Source: Nocardia asteroides (lineage in GTDB: Bacteria > Actinomycetota > Actinomycetes > Mycobacteriales > Mycobacteriaceae). Taken from it: a stretch of DNA of 64,000 bases. The notes under the pieces were generated by a model. The model was given only the letters and a program-made list of their open reading frames with translations. It searched no databases and had not been told where the DNA came from. The position numbers were made by a program, and so were the translations under genes. Shown piece after piece: positions 41,028-50,603 of this stretch. How positions within the stretch are numbered: the stretch's first letter is position 1; each line of letters opens with the position of its first letter. The stretch is from the NCBI RefSeq assembly GCF_900637185.1, contig NZ_LR134352.1, positions 6,748,001 through 6,812,000 of the forward strand, given 5' to 3'.

Positions 41028-41547
41028 ACTTCCCCTCATCAGTGTCTAGCAGCCGGCCTCGACCATCGAGACCGGACGGGTGGACCTCACAGGCCCAGCT
41101 CAGTGTGTCGCCCCTTTGTTGCCGTTACGTAACCAACTGTTATTTCGACGATACGGACGGGGCCGGTGTGGCGAACCCGAGCCAGGGCTCCACCGGGTGG
41201 TTCGACGCTCAGAAGTGGGGTACTGCGGGGGCCGATAGTTGATGGCTCGATGGCGAACATTAAACGCTGTGCCGTAGTTCCAGCAACGAAAGAGTTCGTA
41301 AATTTCATTGTGACCCCAGGCACAGGAGCACACATCGCCGCATGCTTTGACGTGCATAAATGCATCCGTGCATGATCGCGTCAACGGGGGTGGACCGGAG
41401 ATGGCCGTTGGCCGCAATTGGCGGCCCATACGACAAAGGACCACGCAGAAGCGTGGTCCAGAGGAATTGTCACCCGTTCGCAATCACACCGAAAAGGACA
41501 TTTCGGTGAGGCTTTATTACGTAGCCGCTACGTAGATAACGGAACGG
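41028..41547. other. Gene-poor region upstream of the porin units, AT-richer than its surroundings
   Basis: About 520 bp. The left part holds the porin promoter and leader; it includes GTTACGTAAC (41130s) and low-GC runs. The right part (41410-41534) has four consecutive inverted repeats. Short open frames occur but none has a ribosome binding site or recognisable motif, so I call no gene. A small RNA is possible. Confidence 0.5.
41410..41534. repeat. Cluster of four inverted repeats
   Basis: Within 125 bp: GGCCGC-AATTG-GCGGCC (41410-41426); GGACCACGC-agaa-GCGTGGTCC (41438-41459, with one extra base); CACCGAAA-N6-TTTCGGTG (41487-41508); and TACGTAG-CCG-CTACGTA (41518-41534). The last lies 14 bp beyond the 66-aa gene stop. 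They could be RNA hairpins, a multi-site operator, or the remains of a mobile element. Confidence 0.65.
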
Positions 41548-41748
41548 TCACCCGTGATGCGGTGGCACCTGCGACCGTAACCATTCATCACTGTCGGAGC
41601 GGCGTGAATCGTCGCCGCGTTCGTCGCCGGTGGTCTCGGGCAGCACGTCGCCGAAGATCCGCGCCAGGCGCGCGGCCTCGGCGGCCTTGCGCCGGGCCGC
41701 CTCGGGATCGGGCGACGACGTGCTGTCCGGGCGGGTCATCGTGCTCAC
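41548..41748 (-). CDS. Small charged hypothetical protein (66 aa)
   Basis: A 66-residue soluble protein, rich in Asp, Ser and Arg, with one predicted helix (about 15-32, AARRKAAEAARLARIFGDVL). The GTG start overlaps the moaB2 stop by 4 bp (GTGA), which means translational coupling with the upstream gene and suggests the frame is real. No family recognised. It could be a regulator of the molybdopterin or MprAB neighbours. Confidence 0.6.
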   Translation of the reverse strand: MSTMTRPDSTSSPDPEAARRKAAEAARLARIFGDVLPETTGDERGDDSRRSDSDEWLRSQVPPHHG

Positions 41749-42245
41749 TCGTCCAATCCGGAGAGCTCGCCGATCACCCTGCTCGCGAGCGGGCCGAGCG
41801 TAGCCATGCCGTCGCGGATGGCCGAGCGGGTGCCGGGCAGGTTCACGACCAGGGTGCTGCCCGAGATGCCGGCGACACCGCGCGAGAGCCCGGCGTCCAG
41901 CGATCCGGCGACCCGGCCGGACGCCCGCAGCGCCTCGGTGATGCCGGGCAGTTCCCGGTCGAGCACCTGGGCGGTGGCCTCCGGGGTGATGTCACGGGGG
42001 GACATACCGGTGCCGCCGACCGAGATCACCAGGTCGACACCGCCGATCACCGCGGTGTTGAGGGCGTTGCGGATCTCGACCTCTTCGGCCTGCACCGTCA
42101 CCGACGCGTCGACCAGGAAGCCGGCTTCGCTGAGCAGTTCGGTGACGAGCGGGCCGATCGAATCCACGCCGCCGTGCGCCGTCCGATCGTCGACCACAAC
42201 TACCAGTGCACGCCCTGCCACGGGAGCATCGATGTCCATGCTCAT
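41745..42245 (-). CDS. moaB2: MogA/MoaB-family molybdopterin adenylyltransferase-like protein (MoaB2)
   Basis: A 166-residue protein of the MoaB/MogA fold: ALVVVVDDRTAHGGVDSIGP, DLVISVGGTGMSPRDITPEA (substrate loop GGTG and the catalytic-type Asp) and GSTLVVNLPG. Members adenylylate molybdopterin before metal insertion. Next to pepD and mprAB it equals Rv0984 (moaB2). ATG 42245 is the first in-frame start after the upstream gene; an ATG two codons further is an alternative. Confidence 0.88.
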   Translation of the reverse strand: MSMDIDAPVAGRALVVVVDDRTAHGGVDSIGPLVTELLSEAGFLVDASVTVQAEEVEIRNALNTAVIGGVDLVISVGGTGMSPRDITPEATAQVLDRELPGITEALRASGRVAGSLDAGLSRGVAGISGSTLVVNLPGTRSAIRDGMATLGPLASRVIGELSGLDE

Positions 42246-42286
42246 CACCGTAGCGCCTACACACGACAGTGCCGCGCTCGAACGCA

Positions 42287-43792
42287 TCATCGGCCACCCT
42301 CCACGGCCGCGCCGGTGAGCGTGACCTCGACGGTCTTGGCGTTGCCGCCCTGCTCGTCGGTGTAGGTGAGCTTCACCTTGTCGCCCGGCTGGTGCGAGCG
42401 GACCGCGGCGATCAGCGCGTCGCCGGAGTCGATCGGGCGGTCGTCGAGCCGGGTGACGACCGCGCCCGCCGGAATGCCCGCCTTGGCGGCGGGGCTGTCG
42501 GGGGTCACCTCGAGCACCCGCGCCGCGGTGTCCTGCGGGCGCAGCTTGATCCCGATCTGGGCGTAGGTGGCGTGCCCGGTCTTGATCAGTTCGTCGGCGA
42601 CGCGGCGGGCCTGGTCGACCGGGATCGCGAAGCCGAGGCCGATCGAACCGCTCTGCGCGCCGCCGGCCGCCTCGCCACCGAGGCTGGCGATGGCGGTGTT
42701 GATGCCGATCAGCTTGCCCTGGCCGTCGACCAGGGCGCCGCCGGAGTTGCCCGGGTTGATCGCGGCGTCGGTCTGGATCGCGTCGATCACCGGGTTGACC
42801 TGGCTGGGCGTGCCCTCACCACTGGTGGAGACCGGGCGGTTGAGCGCGGAGACGATGCCGGTGGTGACGGTGCCCGCGAGGCCGAGCGGCGAGCCGATGG
42901 CGATCACCGGCTGACCGACGGCGAGCCCGTCGGAGGTGCCGAGCTCGATCGGGGTGAGCCCGGTCTTGCCGCTCACCTTGATGACGGCGAGGTCGGAGAC
43001 CGGGTCGGCGCCGATCATCGTCGCGGGCGCGGTGCTGCCGTCGCTGAAGACCACTTCCATCTTGGCCGCGGCCCCCGCCCCGGCGGCGACGTGATTGTTG
43101 GTGAGGATCAGGCCGTCGGAGGACAGCACCACCCCCGACCCCTCCCCCGATGCGCGGGCGCCCGCCACCTTGATCATCACCACGCTGGGCAGCACCCGCT
43201 GCGCGACCGCCTGGGTGGATCCGGCCGGCGCGTTGGCGACGTTGTTGACCGCGGGCTTGGGCACGTCGAGCGCGTTGGTCACCGCGGCCGAGTCGGAGTT
43301 GGTGGCCAGGACGCCGACGGCACCGCCGATGCCACCGCTGACCAGCGCCAGCGCGGTCGCGCCCGCGACCAGGCCCAGCCGCAACGGCTTGCGCTGCGGT
43401 GCGGGCGGGGCGGCATAGGCGCCGGGCTGACCGGCGTACGCCTGCGGTCCGTGGGACGCGCCGAAAGCGGGCACGCCGGGCAGCGGAGCGGTGCCGTAGG
43501 AGCCGTACGGCTGCTCGGCGCTGTGGGAGGGCGCGGCGCCGTACGGCTGTTCGGGCGAGTGCGACGGCGCGGAGCCGTAGGGATGACCGGCGACGGGCCG
43601 GGCGGGGTCGGAGGCGGGGCCGCCGGGGTGCGCCGGGCCGGGGAACGGTGGCTGCGGGATCGGGCCGGACGGCTGGGCGGCGGCGGGCCCCTGGCCCTGA
43701 CCGGGGAACCGTGCCTCGGCGGGATGATCCGTGTGGCCCGGTCCGGGGTCGGCGGGCTGGTCAGCAGGACGCTGCTGGGGATCGTCGGTCAT
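42287..43792 (-). CDS. pepD: HtrA-family serine protease PepD
   Basis: A 501-residue membrane-anchored protease. The cytoplasmic N-terminus (1-135) is Pro/Gly/Gln-rich with repeats of APSHS-EQPYG, followed by a membrane helix (about 137-158), a trypsin-like domain with TNNHV (His), SDLAVIK (Asp) and GNSGGAL (Ser), and a C-terminal PDZ domain (about 400-490). PepD degrades misfolded envelope proteins and is the main effector of MprAB stress signalling. A pair of TCTCAG repeats 45-60 bp before the start marks MprA binding. Same order as Rv0981-Rv0984. Confidence 0.95.
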   Translation of the reverse strand: MTDDPQQRPADQPADPGPGHTDHPAEARFPGQGQGPAAAQPSGPIPQPPFPGPAHPGGPASDPARPVAGHPYGSAPSHSPEQPYGAAPSHSAEQPYGSYGTAPLPGVPAFGASHGPQAYAGQPGAYAAPPAPQRKPLRLGLVAGATALALVSGGIGGAVGVLATNSDSAAVTNALDVPKPAVNNVANAPAGSTQAVAQRVLPSVVMIKVAGARASGEGSGVVLSSDGLILTNNHVAAGAGAAAKMEVVFSDGSTAPATMIGADPVSDLAVIKVSGKTGLTPIELGTSDGLAVGQPVIAIGSPLGLAGTVTTGIVSALNRPVSTSGEGTPSQVNPVIDAIQTDAAINPGNSGGALVDGQGKLIGINTAIASLGGEAAGGAQSGSIGLGFAIPVDQARRVADELIKTGHATYAQIGIKLRPQDTAARVLEVTPDSPAAKAGIPAGAVVTRLDDRPIDSGDALIAAVRSHQPGDKVKLTYTDEQGGNAKTVEVTLTGAAVEGGR

Positions 43793-43836
43793 GGTGTCTG
43801 TCTCCTCACGCTTGCCGACCAGCTTCGTGACGGGTA

Positions 43837-43853
43837 CTGAGAGGCGGCTGAGA
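43837..43853 (-). promoter_or_regulatory. MprA box upstream of pepD
   Basis: Read toward pepD: TCTCAG-CCGCC-TCTCAG, an 11-bp direct repeat. The same repeat stands before mprA at 46064-46080. This agrees with the known MprA control of both genes. Confidence 0.7.
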
Positions 43854-43887
43854 TCGCCCCGTCAGTTCGCCTAGACTCCGCGGCCGA

Positions 43888-45345
43888 TCATCTCGAGCCA
43901 GGTTCGGATTCGTCCGGAATCGCGGGCGCTTCGCCCGGCAGCACGATCCGGACCAGGGCGCCGCCGCGATCGGAGGTATCGATCGCGATGGTGCCACCAT
44001 GCTTGGTGACCACCTGTTTGACAATGGCCAGCCCGAGCCCGGAACCGGGCATGGACCGCGAGACCGTGGTGCGGTAGAACCGCTCGAACACCAGCTCCCG
44101 CTCGCCGCTGGGAATGCCGGGGCCCGCGTCGGCCACGGCCAGTTCGAGCAGGCCCGGTCCGGCCGGGCGCATGGTCATGCGCACCTCGGCGTCGCCGGGG
44201 CTCCACTTGGCCGCGTTGTCGAGCACGTTGAGCACCGCGCGTTCCAGGCCCGCCTCGTGCCCGTAGACGAACCACGGGCTCAGCTCGGCGGTGAAGGTGA
44301 CGTTGGTGCGCCTGCGCCGCGCCCGCTCCAGCGCCCGCTCGGCCACCTCGCCGAGATCCACCCGCTCGTAGACGGTTTCGGGCGCGTCCTCGCGGGCCAG
44401 GTCGACCAGGTCGCCGACCAGGGTGGACAGCTCCTCGATCTGGGCAACGACATCGGCGCGCAGCTCGGCCATGTCCTCGTCGGGCAGCCGCGGGGCGCCC
44501 GGCCTGCCCGAGGCGATGAGCAGTTCCATATTGGTGCGCAGCGAGGTCAGCGGGGTGCGCAGCTCGTGGCCCGCGTCGGCGACGAGCCTGCGCTGGCGAT
44601 CCCTGGATTCGGCCAGGGCCCGCAGCATCGTGTTGAAGCTTTCCGTGAGCCGGGCCAGCTCGTCGTCGCCGGTGACCGGGATCGGGGTCAGATCGTCGGT
44701 GCGGGCGACGCGCTCGGTGGCGGCGGTGAGCCGGGCGATCGGGCGCAGGCCGGTGCGGCCCACCGCGGTGCCCGCCGCGGCGGCCAGCACCACACCACAG
44801 GCGCCGACGACGAACAGCAGCCACGCCAGCCGGTCGAGCACCTCGCGGGTGCGATACAGCTTCTGCGAGATGATCAGGGTGGCGCCGGAATGCGTGCGCG
44901 CGGCGAGAACCCGCTGGTCACCGACGGTGCGCAGGGACGAACTCAGCTTGCCGTCGGCCACCGCGAGCTCCTGGGCGCCCACCGGCGGGATGGTCTGCTG
45001 CGGTGGCATGTACGGCTTGTGGTCGGCGTAGATCAGCGCGACACCGACATCGTTGGAGAACAGCCCGGCCAGCACGATCGACTGGAAGCCCAGCGTCTCG
45101 AAGTTGTTGTTGATCATCGTCGCCGCGCGCGCCTCGAGCTGGGCGTCGACGTCGGCGTAGAGGGCGCGCGCCACCATCGCGTAGGCCGCGATGGAGGTGA
45201 CCGCGACGGCGATGAGCACCACCGAGGCCGCCAGCAGGGTGACCCGCCAGCGCAGCGACACCGAGCGGGTCAGCGGCATCGGCGGACGCATCTCGCTTGC
45301 GTCCGCCGGGCGCAGCACCGCGACCGCGGGTTCCTTGGAGGCCAT
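43888..45345 (-). CDS. mprB: Sensor histidine kinase MprB
   Basis: A 485-residue kinase: membrane helices at about 37-57 and 170-195, an extracytoplasmic sensor loop between them, HAMP, the phosphoacceptor motif DAGHELRTPL (His260), and an HATPase domain with NAAKWSP (N box), DAGPGIP and GSGLGLAI. It senses envelope stress (surfactants, cell-wall damage in mycobacteria) and phosphorylates MprA. It starts 9 bp after the mprA stop. Confidence 0.95.
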   Translation of the reverse strand: MASKEPAVAVLRPADASEMRPPMPLTRSVSLRWRVTLLAASVVLIAVAVTSIAAYAMVARALYADVDAQLEARAATMINNNFETLGFQSIVLAGLFSNDVGVALIYADHKPYMPPQQTIPPVGAQELAVADGKLSSSLRTVGDQRVLAARTHSGATLIISQKLYRTREVLDRLAWLLFVVGACGVVLAAAAGTAVGRTGLRPIARLTAATERVARTDDLTPIPVTGDDELARLTESFNTMLRALAESRDRQRRLVADAGHELRTPLTSLRTNMELLIASGRPGAPRLPDEDMAELRADVVAQIEELSTLVGDLVDLAREDAPETVYERVDLGEVAERALERARRRRTNVTFTAELSPWFVYGHEAGLERAVLNVLDNAAKWSPGDAEVRMTMRPAGPGLLELAVADAGPGIPSGERELVFERFYRTTVSRSMPGSGLGLAIVKQVVTKHGGTIAIDTSDRGGALVRIVLPGEAPAIPDESEPGSR

Positions 45346-45354
45346 GCCCGCCGC

Positions 45355-46041
45355 CTACGGAGGGGTCTCGCGCAGCACGTAGCCGACGCCGCGCACGGTG
45401 TGGATCAGTCGTTCCTCCCCGTCGGCCTCGGTCTTGCGGCGCAAATAGCCGATGTAGACCTCCAGCGCATTTCCCGAGGTGGGAAAGTCGTAGCCCCAGA
45501 CCTCTTCCAGGATCCGGCCGCGGGTGAGTACCCGGCGCGGATTGGCCATCAACATCTCCAGCAGCGAGAACTCGGTGCGGGTGAGGCTGATGGCGCGCTC
45601 GCCACGGGCCACCTCCCTGGTCACCGGATCCAGCGACAGATCAGCGAACACCATCGCTTCGGAGGCTTCGCCCGGGTCGGGCGCACGTCGGCGCAGCAAC
45701 GCGCGTAAACGCGCCAGCAATTCCTCCAACGCGAATGGCTTCGGCAAATAATCGTCGGCGCCCGCGTCGAGCCCCGCGACGCGTTCGGAGACCGAATCGC
45801 GGGCGGTCAATACCAGAATCGGCAGATCGTCGCCGGTGCTGCGCAGGCGGCGGCACACTTCCAACCCGTCCAGCCGGGGCATCATCACATCGAGCACGAG
45901 GGCATCGGGCCTGGCCGCGGCCACTTTTTCGAGGGCGTCCATGCCGTCCACCGCCAGGTCGACGGTGTAGCCGTTGAAGCTCAGCGACCGGCGCAGTGAT
46001 TCCCGCACGGCGCGATCGTCGTCGACTACCAGAATGCGCAT
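45355..46041 (-). CDS. mprA: Response regulator MprA
   Basis: A 228-residue OmpR-type regulator: receiver domain with Asp7-Asp9 and the phosphorylation site Asp51 (LVLDVMMP), Lys near 105, then the winged helix ([26 protein letters not shown]). It autoregulates mprAB and controls pepD and sigma-factor genes in mycobacteria. The TCTCAG repeat 23-39 bp upstream of the start is a likely self-binding site. Divergent from the conservon. Confidence 0.96.
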   Translation of the reverse strand: MRILVVDDDRAVRESLRRSLSFNGYTVDLAVDGMDALEKVAAARPDALVLDVMMPRLDGLEVCRRLRSTGDDLPILVLTARDSVSERVAGLDAGADDYLPKPFALEELLARLRALLRRRAPDPGEASEAMVFADLSLDPVTREVARGERAISLTRTEFSLLEMLMANPRRVLTRGRILEEVWGYDFPTSGNALEVYIGYLRRKTEADGEERLIHTVRGVGYVLRETPP

Positions 46042-46063
46042 GTGCTCAGTTTGCCGTGACCGA

Positions 46064-46080
46064 CTGAGAACGCACTGAGA
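46064..46080 (-). promoter_or_regulatory. MprA box upstream of mprA
   Basis: Read toward mprA: TCTCAG-TGCGT-TCTCAG, 11-bp period, the same as at 43837-43853. Confidence 0.7.
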
Positions 46081-46331
46081 GGGTCACGCCCCGCGTGGCG
46101 GACCCGGATCGGTGTCGCGGCCTGTCGCTCTTGACAACTCAGAGCGAATCGTCTTTGTGTCAGCGCATATTCGGCGAATTTCCGGGTACACGGCCCGGAT
46201 TGCCGTTGACCACCCAGCACGGTATCTTTCCTGCGGTAATTGAAGACCTCCAGTTGGTTCTGCGCTCGCATCCTCCGCGACCTCCCCGCGCGGGCCCGGG
46301 TCATACGTGGAAGCAGAGGCAACGCACGCGG

Positions 46332-49226
46332 ATGGAACCTGCATCGCGCTCCTGGCAATTCAGCCTGTCGAACTGGTCGGTTACGCGCAAGGTCGGTGTG
46401 GTGCTGGTGCTGCCGGTGATGCTGGCGACCACGTTCGCCGTGCTGCGCATCAACAACGAACTGCAAATGATGACCCAGCTCGGCGCGGCGACCGAACAGG
46501 CCACCGTCATCCGGCCGGTCGTCAAATTCGCCACCGCGACCGAGCAACTCGCCGTCGCGGCGACCGCCAACTGGGGAGCCATCGCCGACCCGCAGACCGA
46601 CGCGGCGCTCACCAACTACGACCAGGCGCTCGCCGAGGTGCAGAGCGCGCTGCGCTCGGCCAAGGTCGAGCCCGACATCGCGGCCGAGATCACCGCGGCC
46701 ACCACGCTGGGCGCCACCCTGCGCAACACCGTGCGCGGCGGCTCCCCGGCGATGGTCGGCGAGCAGACCGACGAGATCGGTGAGCGGATCGGCAACGCCC
46801 TCACCAAGACCCCGAAGGTCGACGACTTCGTGGTCCAGCGCTACTTCCTGCAGCTCAGCGCGCTGCACCAGGCGCGAAGGGTGCTCACCCACCAGCGCAT
46901 GCTGATCGCCACCCCCGACGCGGGCCGCAGCATGGCCGTGCGCGGGCGGATGCTGGTGGAGCTCGGCTCCGAGGCCACCACGATCATGACCTACGCCATG
47001 ATCATGCCGGAGAACGCGGGCAGCACCGCCGCGCTGCTCGACGCCGTGCAGACCCGCATCGGTGTGCTGAGCCAGAACAACGGCGACCCCACCACCAATC
47101 CGGCGCTGCTCAACACCCTGCAGGTCAGCTCCGACACCTACGCCTCGAGCATCGCGTCCCTGCTCGACAACATCGACCACACCCTCGACACCAACACCTC
47201 CGACGCGCAGACCAACGCGCTGCGCGAGACCACGCTGGTGCTCGGGATGCTGCTGGCCGGTCTGGCGCTGGCGCTGGCGGTGGCCCGCACCCTGGTCGTC
47301 CCGGTGCGCAGGCTGCGCCGCGACGCGCTCGAGGTGGCCCATGTGAAGCTGCCCGACGAGCTGGCCGTGGTGCGCAGCGGCGGCGCGACGCCCGAGATCA
47401 CCCCGGTGGGCGTGCATTCCACCGACGAGGTCGGTCAGCTGGCCCGCGCCGTCGACGAGATGCACGAGCAGGCGCTGAACCTGGCCGCCGACCAGGCGCG
47501 GCTGCGCCTGCAGATCGGCAACATGTTCGAGACGCTCTCGCGCCGCAGCCAGTCGCTGGTGGAACAGCAGCTGGCCCTGATCGAGGAGCTCGAGCACGAC
47601 GAGGACAACCCGTCGCGGCTGCAGACACTGTTCCGGCTCGACCACCTGGCCACCCGCATGCGCCGCAACGGCGACAACCTGCTGGTGCTCGCCGGTACCG
47701 TGCTGCGCCGCGGCCATCTGCCGCCGGTGCCGCTGTCGGACATGCTGTGGAGCGCGGTCTCCCAGGTGGAGGACTACCAGCGCGTCGAGATCGGCAACGT
47801 GCCCGACGGCATCGTCGCCGGTGAGTCCGCGGTCGATATCGAGCACCTGCTCGCCGAACTCATCGACAACGCGCTGCGCTACTCGCCGCCGAGCACGTCG
47901 GTGGCGGTCATCGTCGGCCGCGCGGTCGACGGCGGCTACCTGATCGAGATCACCGACCGCGGCCTCGGCATGTCGGCCGACGATCTGCAGACCACCAACG
48001 ACCGGCTCGCCTCCGGTGGTGAGGTCACCATCGAGACCGCCCGCCGGATGGGTCTTTTCGTGGTCGGCAGGCTCGCCAAGCGGCACACGATCACCGTCAG
48101 CCTGCGCCGGACCACCACCCAGGCGCCGCAGCCCGGCATCACCGCGAGCGTGCACCTGCCCAGCGCGCTGGTCGCCCCGCCGCCGCCCTCGCTGTCGGGT
48201 CCGGCGACGGGTCCCAACCCGATCGTGTCGACCGGCTCGCACGCGCTGGCCACGGCCGCCATGGGTCCGCACGCGCTGACCCCGGCCGACATCACCGGCC
48301 CGAACCCGGTCACCGCGCCGAACGGCGCCGCGCCCTACGGTGCGACGCCGACCGGCCCGAATCCGCTGGTGCCGAACCACGACACCGAGCAGACCGACAT
48401 CGCCAGGCCGCCGTTCACCCCGTCGGGGCTGCCGCAGCGCAGGCCAGCCAACGGCCTGCCGCCGGAGCCCGCCCGCGTCGCGGCGCCGGAGCCGGAACCG
48501 GAACCCGACGAGCCCACCGGGCTGTGGGCCGAGCACGAGCACGACACCGACGACCTGCCGGTCCCCGCCGCGCCGGTCCCGCCGCGGGCCGAGCCCGCGC
48601 CGCGCCCCGTCGGTCTGCCGCAGCGTGTTCCGGCTTCCGCGCTCACCGAGCTCACCGAGGCGAACCAGGTGCCGCGCAGGCAGGCGCCGGAACCGCGACC
48701 CGAGCCGACGCCCGTGCCGCCGTCGGCGCCGGTCCAGTCGCCCGCCCCGGTGCAACAGCCCGTCCAATCGCCGGCGCCGACGCAGCAGCCTGTCCAGTCG
48801 CCCGCCCCGGTGCAGCAGCCGGCTCCGGTCGCCGCGGCCGACCCGATGCCGACCTCGAGCACCCGGCTGCAGCCGGTGCCCGGTGAGGCCCCGACCCCGA
48901 TCTATCAGCGGATGGTCTCGGAATGGCTCGTCGAACCCGCCTCGGCCACTGTCGAATCCGGCGGCAACGGCGCATCATGGAGTTCCCCCGGCGACGCGGG
49001 CTGGTCGGCCGCGGCCAGCGCGGGCAATCCGCAGACTTCCTCGCGCACCGTCGGCGGCCTGCCGATCCGTAAACCGGGCGCCCAGCTCGTCCCCGGCGGC
49101 TTAGCGCCCGCCGAGGAAGCGGGCGCGCGCGATCCCGAGGAGATCCGCAGCAACTTGACCAGACATCTCAGCGGCGTTCGCAGTGGCCGTGCCGAGATCC
49201 AGTACAACGACGGAGGCCTCGAATGA
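46332..49226 (+). CDS. cvnA: Conservon sensor histidine kinase-like protein (CvnA)
   Basis: A 964-residue membrane protein: helix 1 (about 21-38), a helical extracytoplasmic sensor of NIT type (to about 305), helix 2, HAMP-like region, [14 protein letters not shown] (likely phosphoacceptor His near 438), an HATPase ([11 protein letters not shown] near 510; DRGLGM) and a 330-residue Pro/Ala/Glu-rich tail. In conservons the sensor works with roadblock, DUF742 and a small GTPase, encoded here in order. The 10-residue repeat QSPAP-QQPV occurs three times near 802-831. ATG 46332 is chosen; its ribosome site is weak. Confidence 0.88.
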   Translation: MEPASRSWQFSLSNWSVTRKVGVVLVLPVMLATTFAVLRINNELQMMTQLGAATEQATVIRPVVKFATATEQLAVAATANWGAIADPQTDAALTNYDQALAEVQSALRSAKVEPDIAAEITAATTLGATLRNTVRGGSPAMVGEQTDEIGERIGNALTKTPKVDDFVVQRYFLQLSALHQARRVLTHQRMLIATPDAGRSMAVRGRMLVELGSEATTIMTYAMIMPENAGSTAALLDAVQTRIGVLSQNNGDPTTNPALLNTLQVSSDTYASSIASLLDNIDHTLDTNTSDAQTNALRETTLVLGMLLAGLALALAVARTLVVPVRRLRRDALEVAHVKLPDELAVVRSGGATPEITPVGVHSTDEVGQLARAVDEMHEQALNLAADQARLRLQIGNMFETLSRRSQSLVEQQLALIEELEHDEDNPSRLQTLFRLDHLATRMRRNGDNLLVLAGTVLRRGHLPPVPLSDMLWSAVSQVEDYQRVEIGNVPDGIVAGESAVDIEHLLAELIDNALRYSPPSTSVAVIVGRAVDGGYLIEITDRGLGMSADDLQTTNDRLASGGEVTIETARRMGLFVVGRLAKRHTITVSLRRTTTQAPQPGITASVHLPSALVAPPPPSLSGPATGPNPIVSTGSHALATAAMGPHALTPADITGPNPVTAPNGAAPYGATPTGPNPLVPNHDTEQTDIARPPFTPSGLPQRRPANGLPPEPARVAAPEPEPEPDEPTGLWAEHEHDTDDLPVPAAPVPPRAEPAPRPVGLPQRVPASALTELTEANQVPRRQAPEPRPEPTPVPPSAPVQSPAPVQQPVQSPAPTQQPVQSPAPVQQPAPVAAADPMPTSSTRLQPVPGEAPTPIYQRMVSEWLVEPASATVESGGNGASWSSPGDAGWSAAASAGNPQTSSRTVGGLPIRKPGAQLVPGGLAPAEEAGARDPEEIRSNLTRHLSGVRSGRAEIQYNDGGLE
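48735..48824 (+). repeat. Three 30-bp tandem repeats in the cvnA tail
   Basis: Units at 48735-48764, 48765-48794 and 48795-48824 encode [20 protein letters not shown] and [10 protein letters not shown]. Coding tandem repeats like these vary in number between strains. Confidence 0.75.
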
Positions 49227-49627
49227 GCAACGCGCATCCCACAGACGAGAATCTGAACTGGTTGGTCGCCCGCTTCACCAGGGACGTGCCCGGCGTTTCG
49301 CACGCGGTGCTGGTCTCGGCCGACGGTCTGCTGCAGGCGACCAGCCCGCACCTGCCGTCCGACCGGGCCGAGCAGCTGGCCGCGGTGACCGCGGGCCTGG
49401 CGAGCCTGTCGATGGGTGCGGCGCACCTGTTCGACGGTGGCAAGGTGATGCAGTCGATCGTGGAGATGCAGCGCGGATACCTGCTGGTGATGAGCGTCGG
49501 AAACGGCTCGCACCTGGCGGTTCTGGCCAACAAGAGCCACGACATCGGCCGCATCGGCTACGAGATGGCGTTGCTCGTCGATCGGGTGGGCTCGGCGGTC
49601 ACCGCCACCGCCCGCTCCGCCGGCTGA
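49223..49627 (+). CDS. cvnB: Roadblock/LC7 domain protein (CvnB)
   Basis: A 134-residue roadblock protein ([29 protein letters not shown], then the [12 protein letters not shown] strand). Roadblock dimers act as GTPase partners or scaffolds, here for CvnD. It overlaps cvnA by ATGA, so its translation is coupled to the sensor gene. Confidence 0.92.
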   Translation: MSNAHPTDENLNWLVARFTRDVPGVSHAVLVSADGLLQATSPHLPSDRAEQLAAVTAGLASLSMGAAHLFDGGKVMQSIVEMQRGYLLVMSVGNGSHLAVLANKSHDIGRIGYEMALLVDRVGSAVTATARSAG

Positions 49628-49633
49628 GGTGAG

Positions 49634-49999
49634 ATGTCGAGCCCGTACGGAGCAGAAAACCGGCCGACGACCAGGGTCAGGCCCTACGCGCTGACCTCGG
49701 GCCGGACCGAACCCGCCGTCACGCTGCCGCTGGAGGCGGTCGTGGAGACGGTCGCGTACAACATGGAATGGCCCGCAGGAGATCTGCGTACCGAAATCGT
49801 GCGACTAGGGACTCATCGGCTCTCGGTCGCGGAAATAGCTGCATACCTCGGCCGCCCACTGGGTATGGTCCGGGTGATGATCGGCGATCTCGTTGTCGGC
49901 GGGATTCTTCGAGTGCATTCGACGCTGACCGAGCAGGCGAGCTACGACGAACGCCGATCACTGATGGAGAGGACTTTGCGTGGACTCCGTGGCCTCTGA
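49634..49999 (+). CDS. cvnC: DUF742 protein (CvnC)
   Basis: A 121-residue protein with the DUF742 pattern: VRPYALTSGRTEP at the start, a winged-helix-like region RLSVAEIAAYLGRPLGMVRVMIGDLVVGGIL, and a charged end. The family is found only in conservons and its biochemical role is not known. It starts 6 bp after cvnB and overlaps cvnD by 20 bp. The first codon lies close to a GAGGTGAG ribosome site. Confidence 0.92.
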   Translation: MSSPYGAENRPTTRVRPYALTSGRTEPAVTLPLEAVVETVAYNMEWPAGDLRTEIVRLGTHRLSVAEIAAYLGRPLGMVRVMIGDLVVGGILRVHSTLTEQASYDERRSLMERTLRGLRGL

Positions 50000-50603
50000 G
50001 GGCATGCGCCCCCCGGCACCCGATCAACGGGTCGCGTCGACGAAAATCGTCGTGGCCGGTGGATTCGGCGCGGGCAAGACCACATTCGTGGGGTCGGTGT
50101 CGGAGATCGTGCCGCTGCGCACGGAGGCGATGGTGACCCATTTCTCCGACGGCATCGACGATCTCGCCGAGACGCCGGACAAGGAGACGACCACCGTCGC
50201 CATGGACTTCGGCCGCATCGTGCTGCCGGGCAACCTGGTGCTGTACCTGTTCGGCACCCCGGGCCAGAAGCGTTTCTGGTTCATGTGGGACGACCTGATC
50301 CGCGGCGCCATCGGCGCGGTGGTGCTGATCGATACCCGCAGGCTGGAGGACAGTTTCGCGGCCGTCGACTTCTTCGAGGCGCGCGGGCTGCCGTTCCTGA
50401 TCGCGGTGAACCGCTTCCCCAACGCCCCGCGTTTCCCGATCGCCGAACTGCGCGAGGCGCTCTCGGTGCGCGAGGGCATCCCGATCGTCGACATCGACGC
50501 GCGCAACGCCGTCGAGGTGCGGCAGGCGCTGGCCGCGGTGACCGAGTACGCCATCGCTCAGCTGGAGCCGCAGCAGTTCGAGGAGGCTGGCCGGCGTGGT
50601 TGA
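49980..50603 (+). CDS. cvnD: Ras/Rho-like small GTPase of the conservon (CvnD)
   Basis: A 207-residue GTPase: P-loop GGFGAGKTT (about 27-35), DFGR and the switch FGTPGQKRFW, and AVNRFP for guanine recognition. Similar to MglA-like bacterial GTPases. It probably passes the CvnA signal through CvnB/CvnC. The GTG start overlaps cvnC by 20 bp, and its stop overlaps the next gene by 8 bp, so five genes form one operon. Confidence 0.93.
   Translation: MDSVASEGMRPPAPDQRVASTKIVVAGGFGAGKTTFVGSVSEIVPLRTEAMVTHFSDGIDDLAETPDKETTTVAMDFGRIVLPGNLVLYLFGTPGQKRFWFMWDDLIRGAIGAVVLIDTRRLEDSFAAVDFFEARGLPFLIAVNRFPNAPRFPIAELREALSVREGIPIVDIDARNAVEVRQALAAVTEYAIAQLEPQQFEEAGRRG

Noticed and set aside
41087..41365. 92-codon frame upstream of the porin genes
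   Set aside because: No ribosome site or recognisable fold, and it overlaps the probable porin leader. Kept as non-coding.
46026..48767. 2.7-kb open frame on the minus strand opposite the CvnA gene
   Set aside because: Shadow of a recognised coding region with biased Arg/Gly/His content and no domain.
48735..48824. CRISPR-like array
   Set aside because: The repeats are coding, direct and without spacers. No CRISPR or cas gene was seen anywhere in the window.
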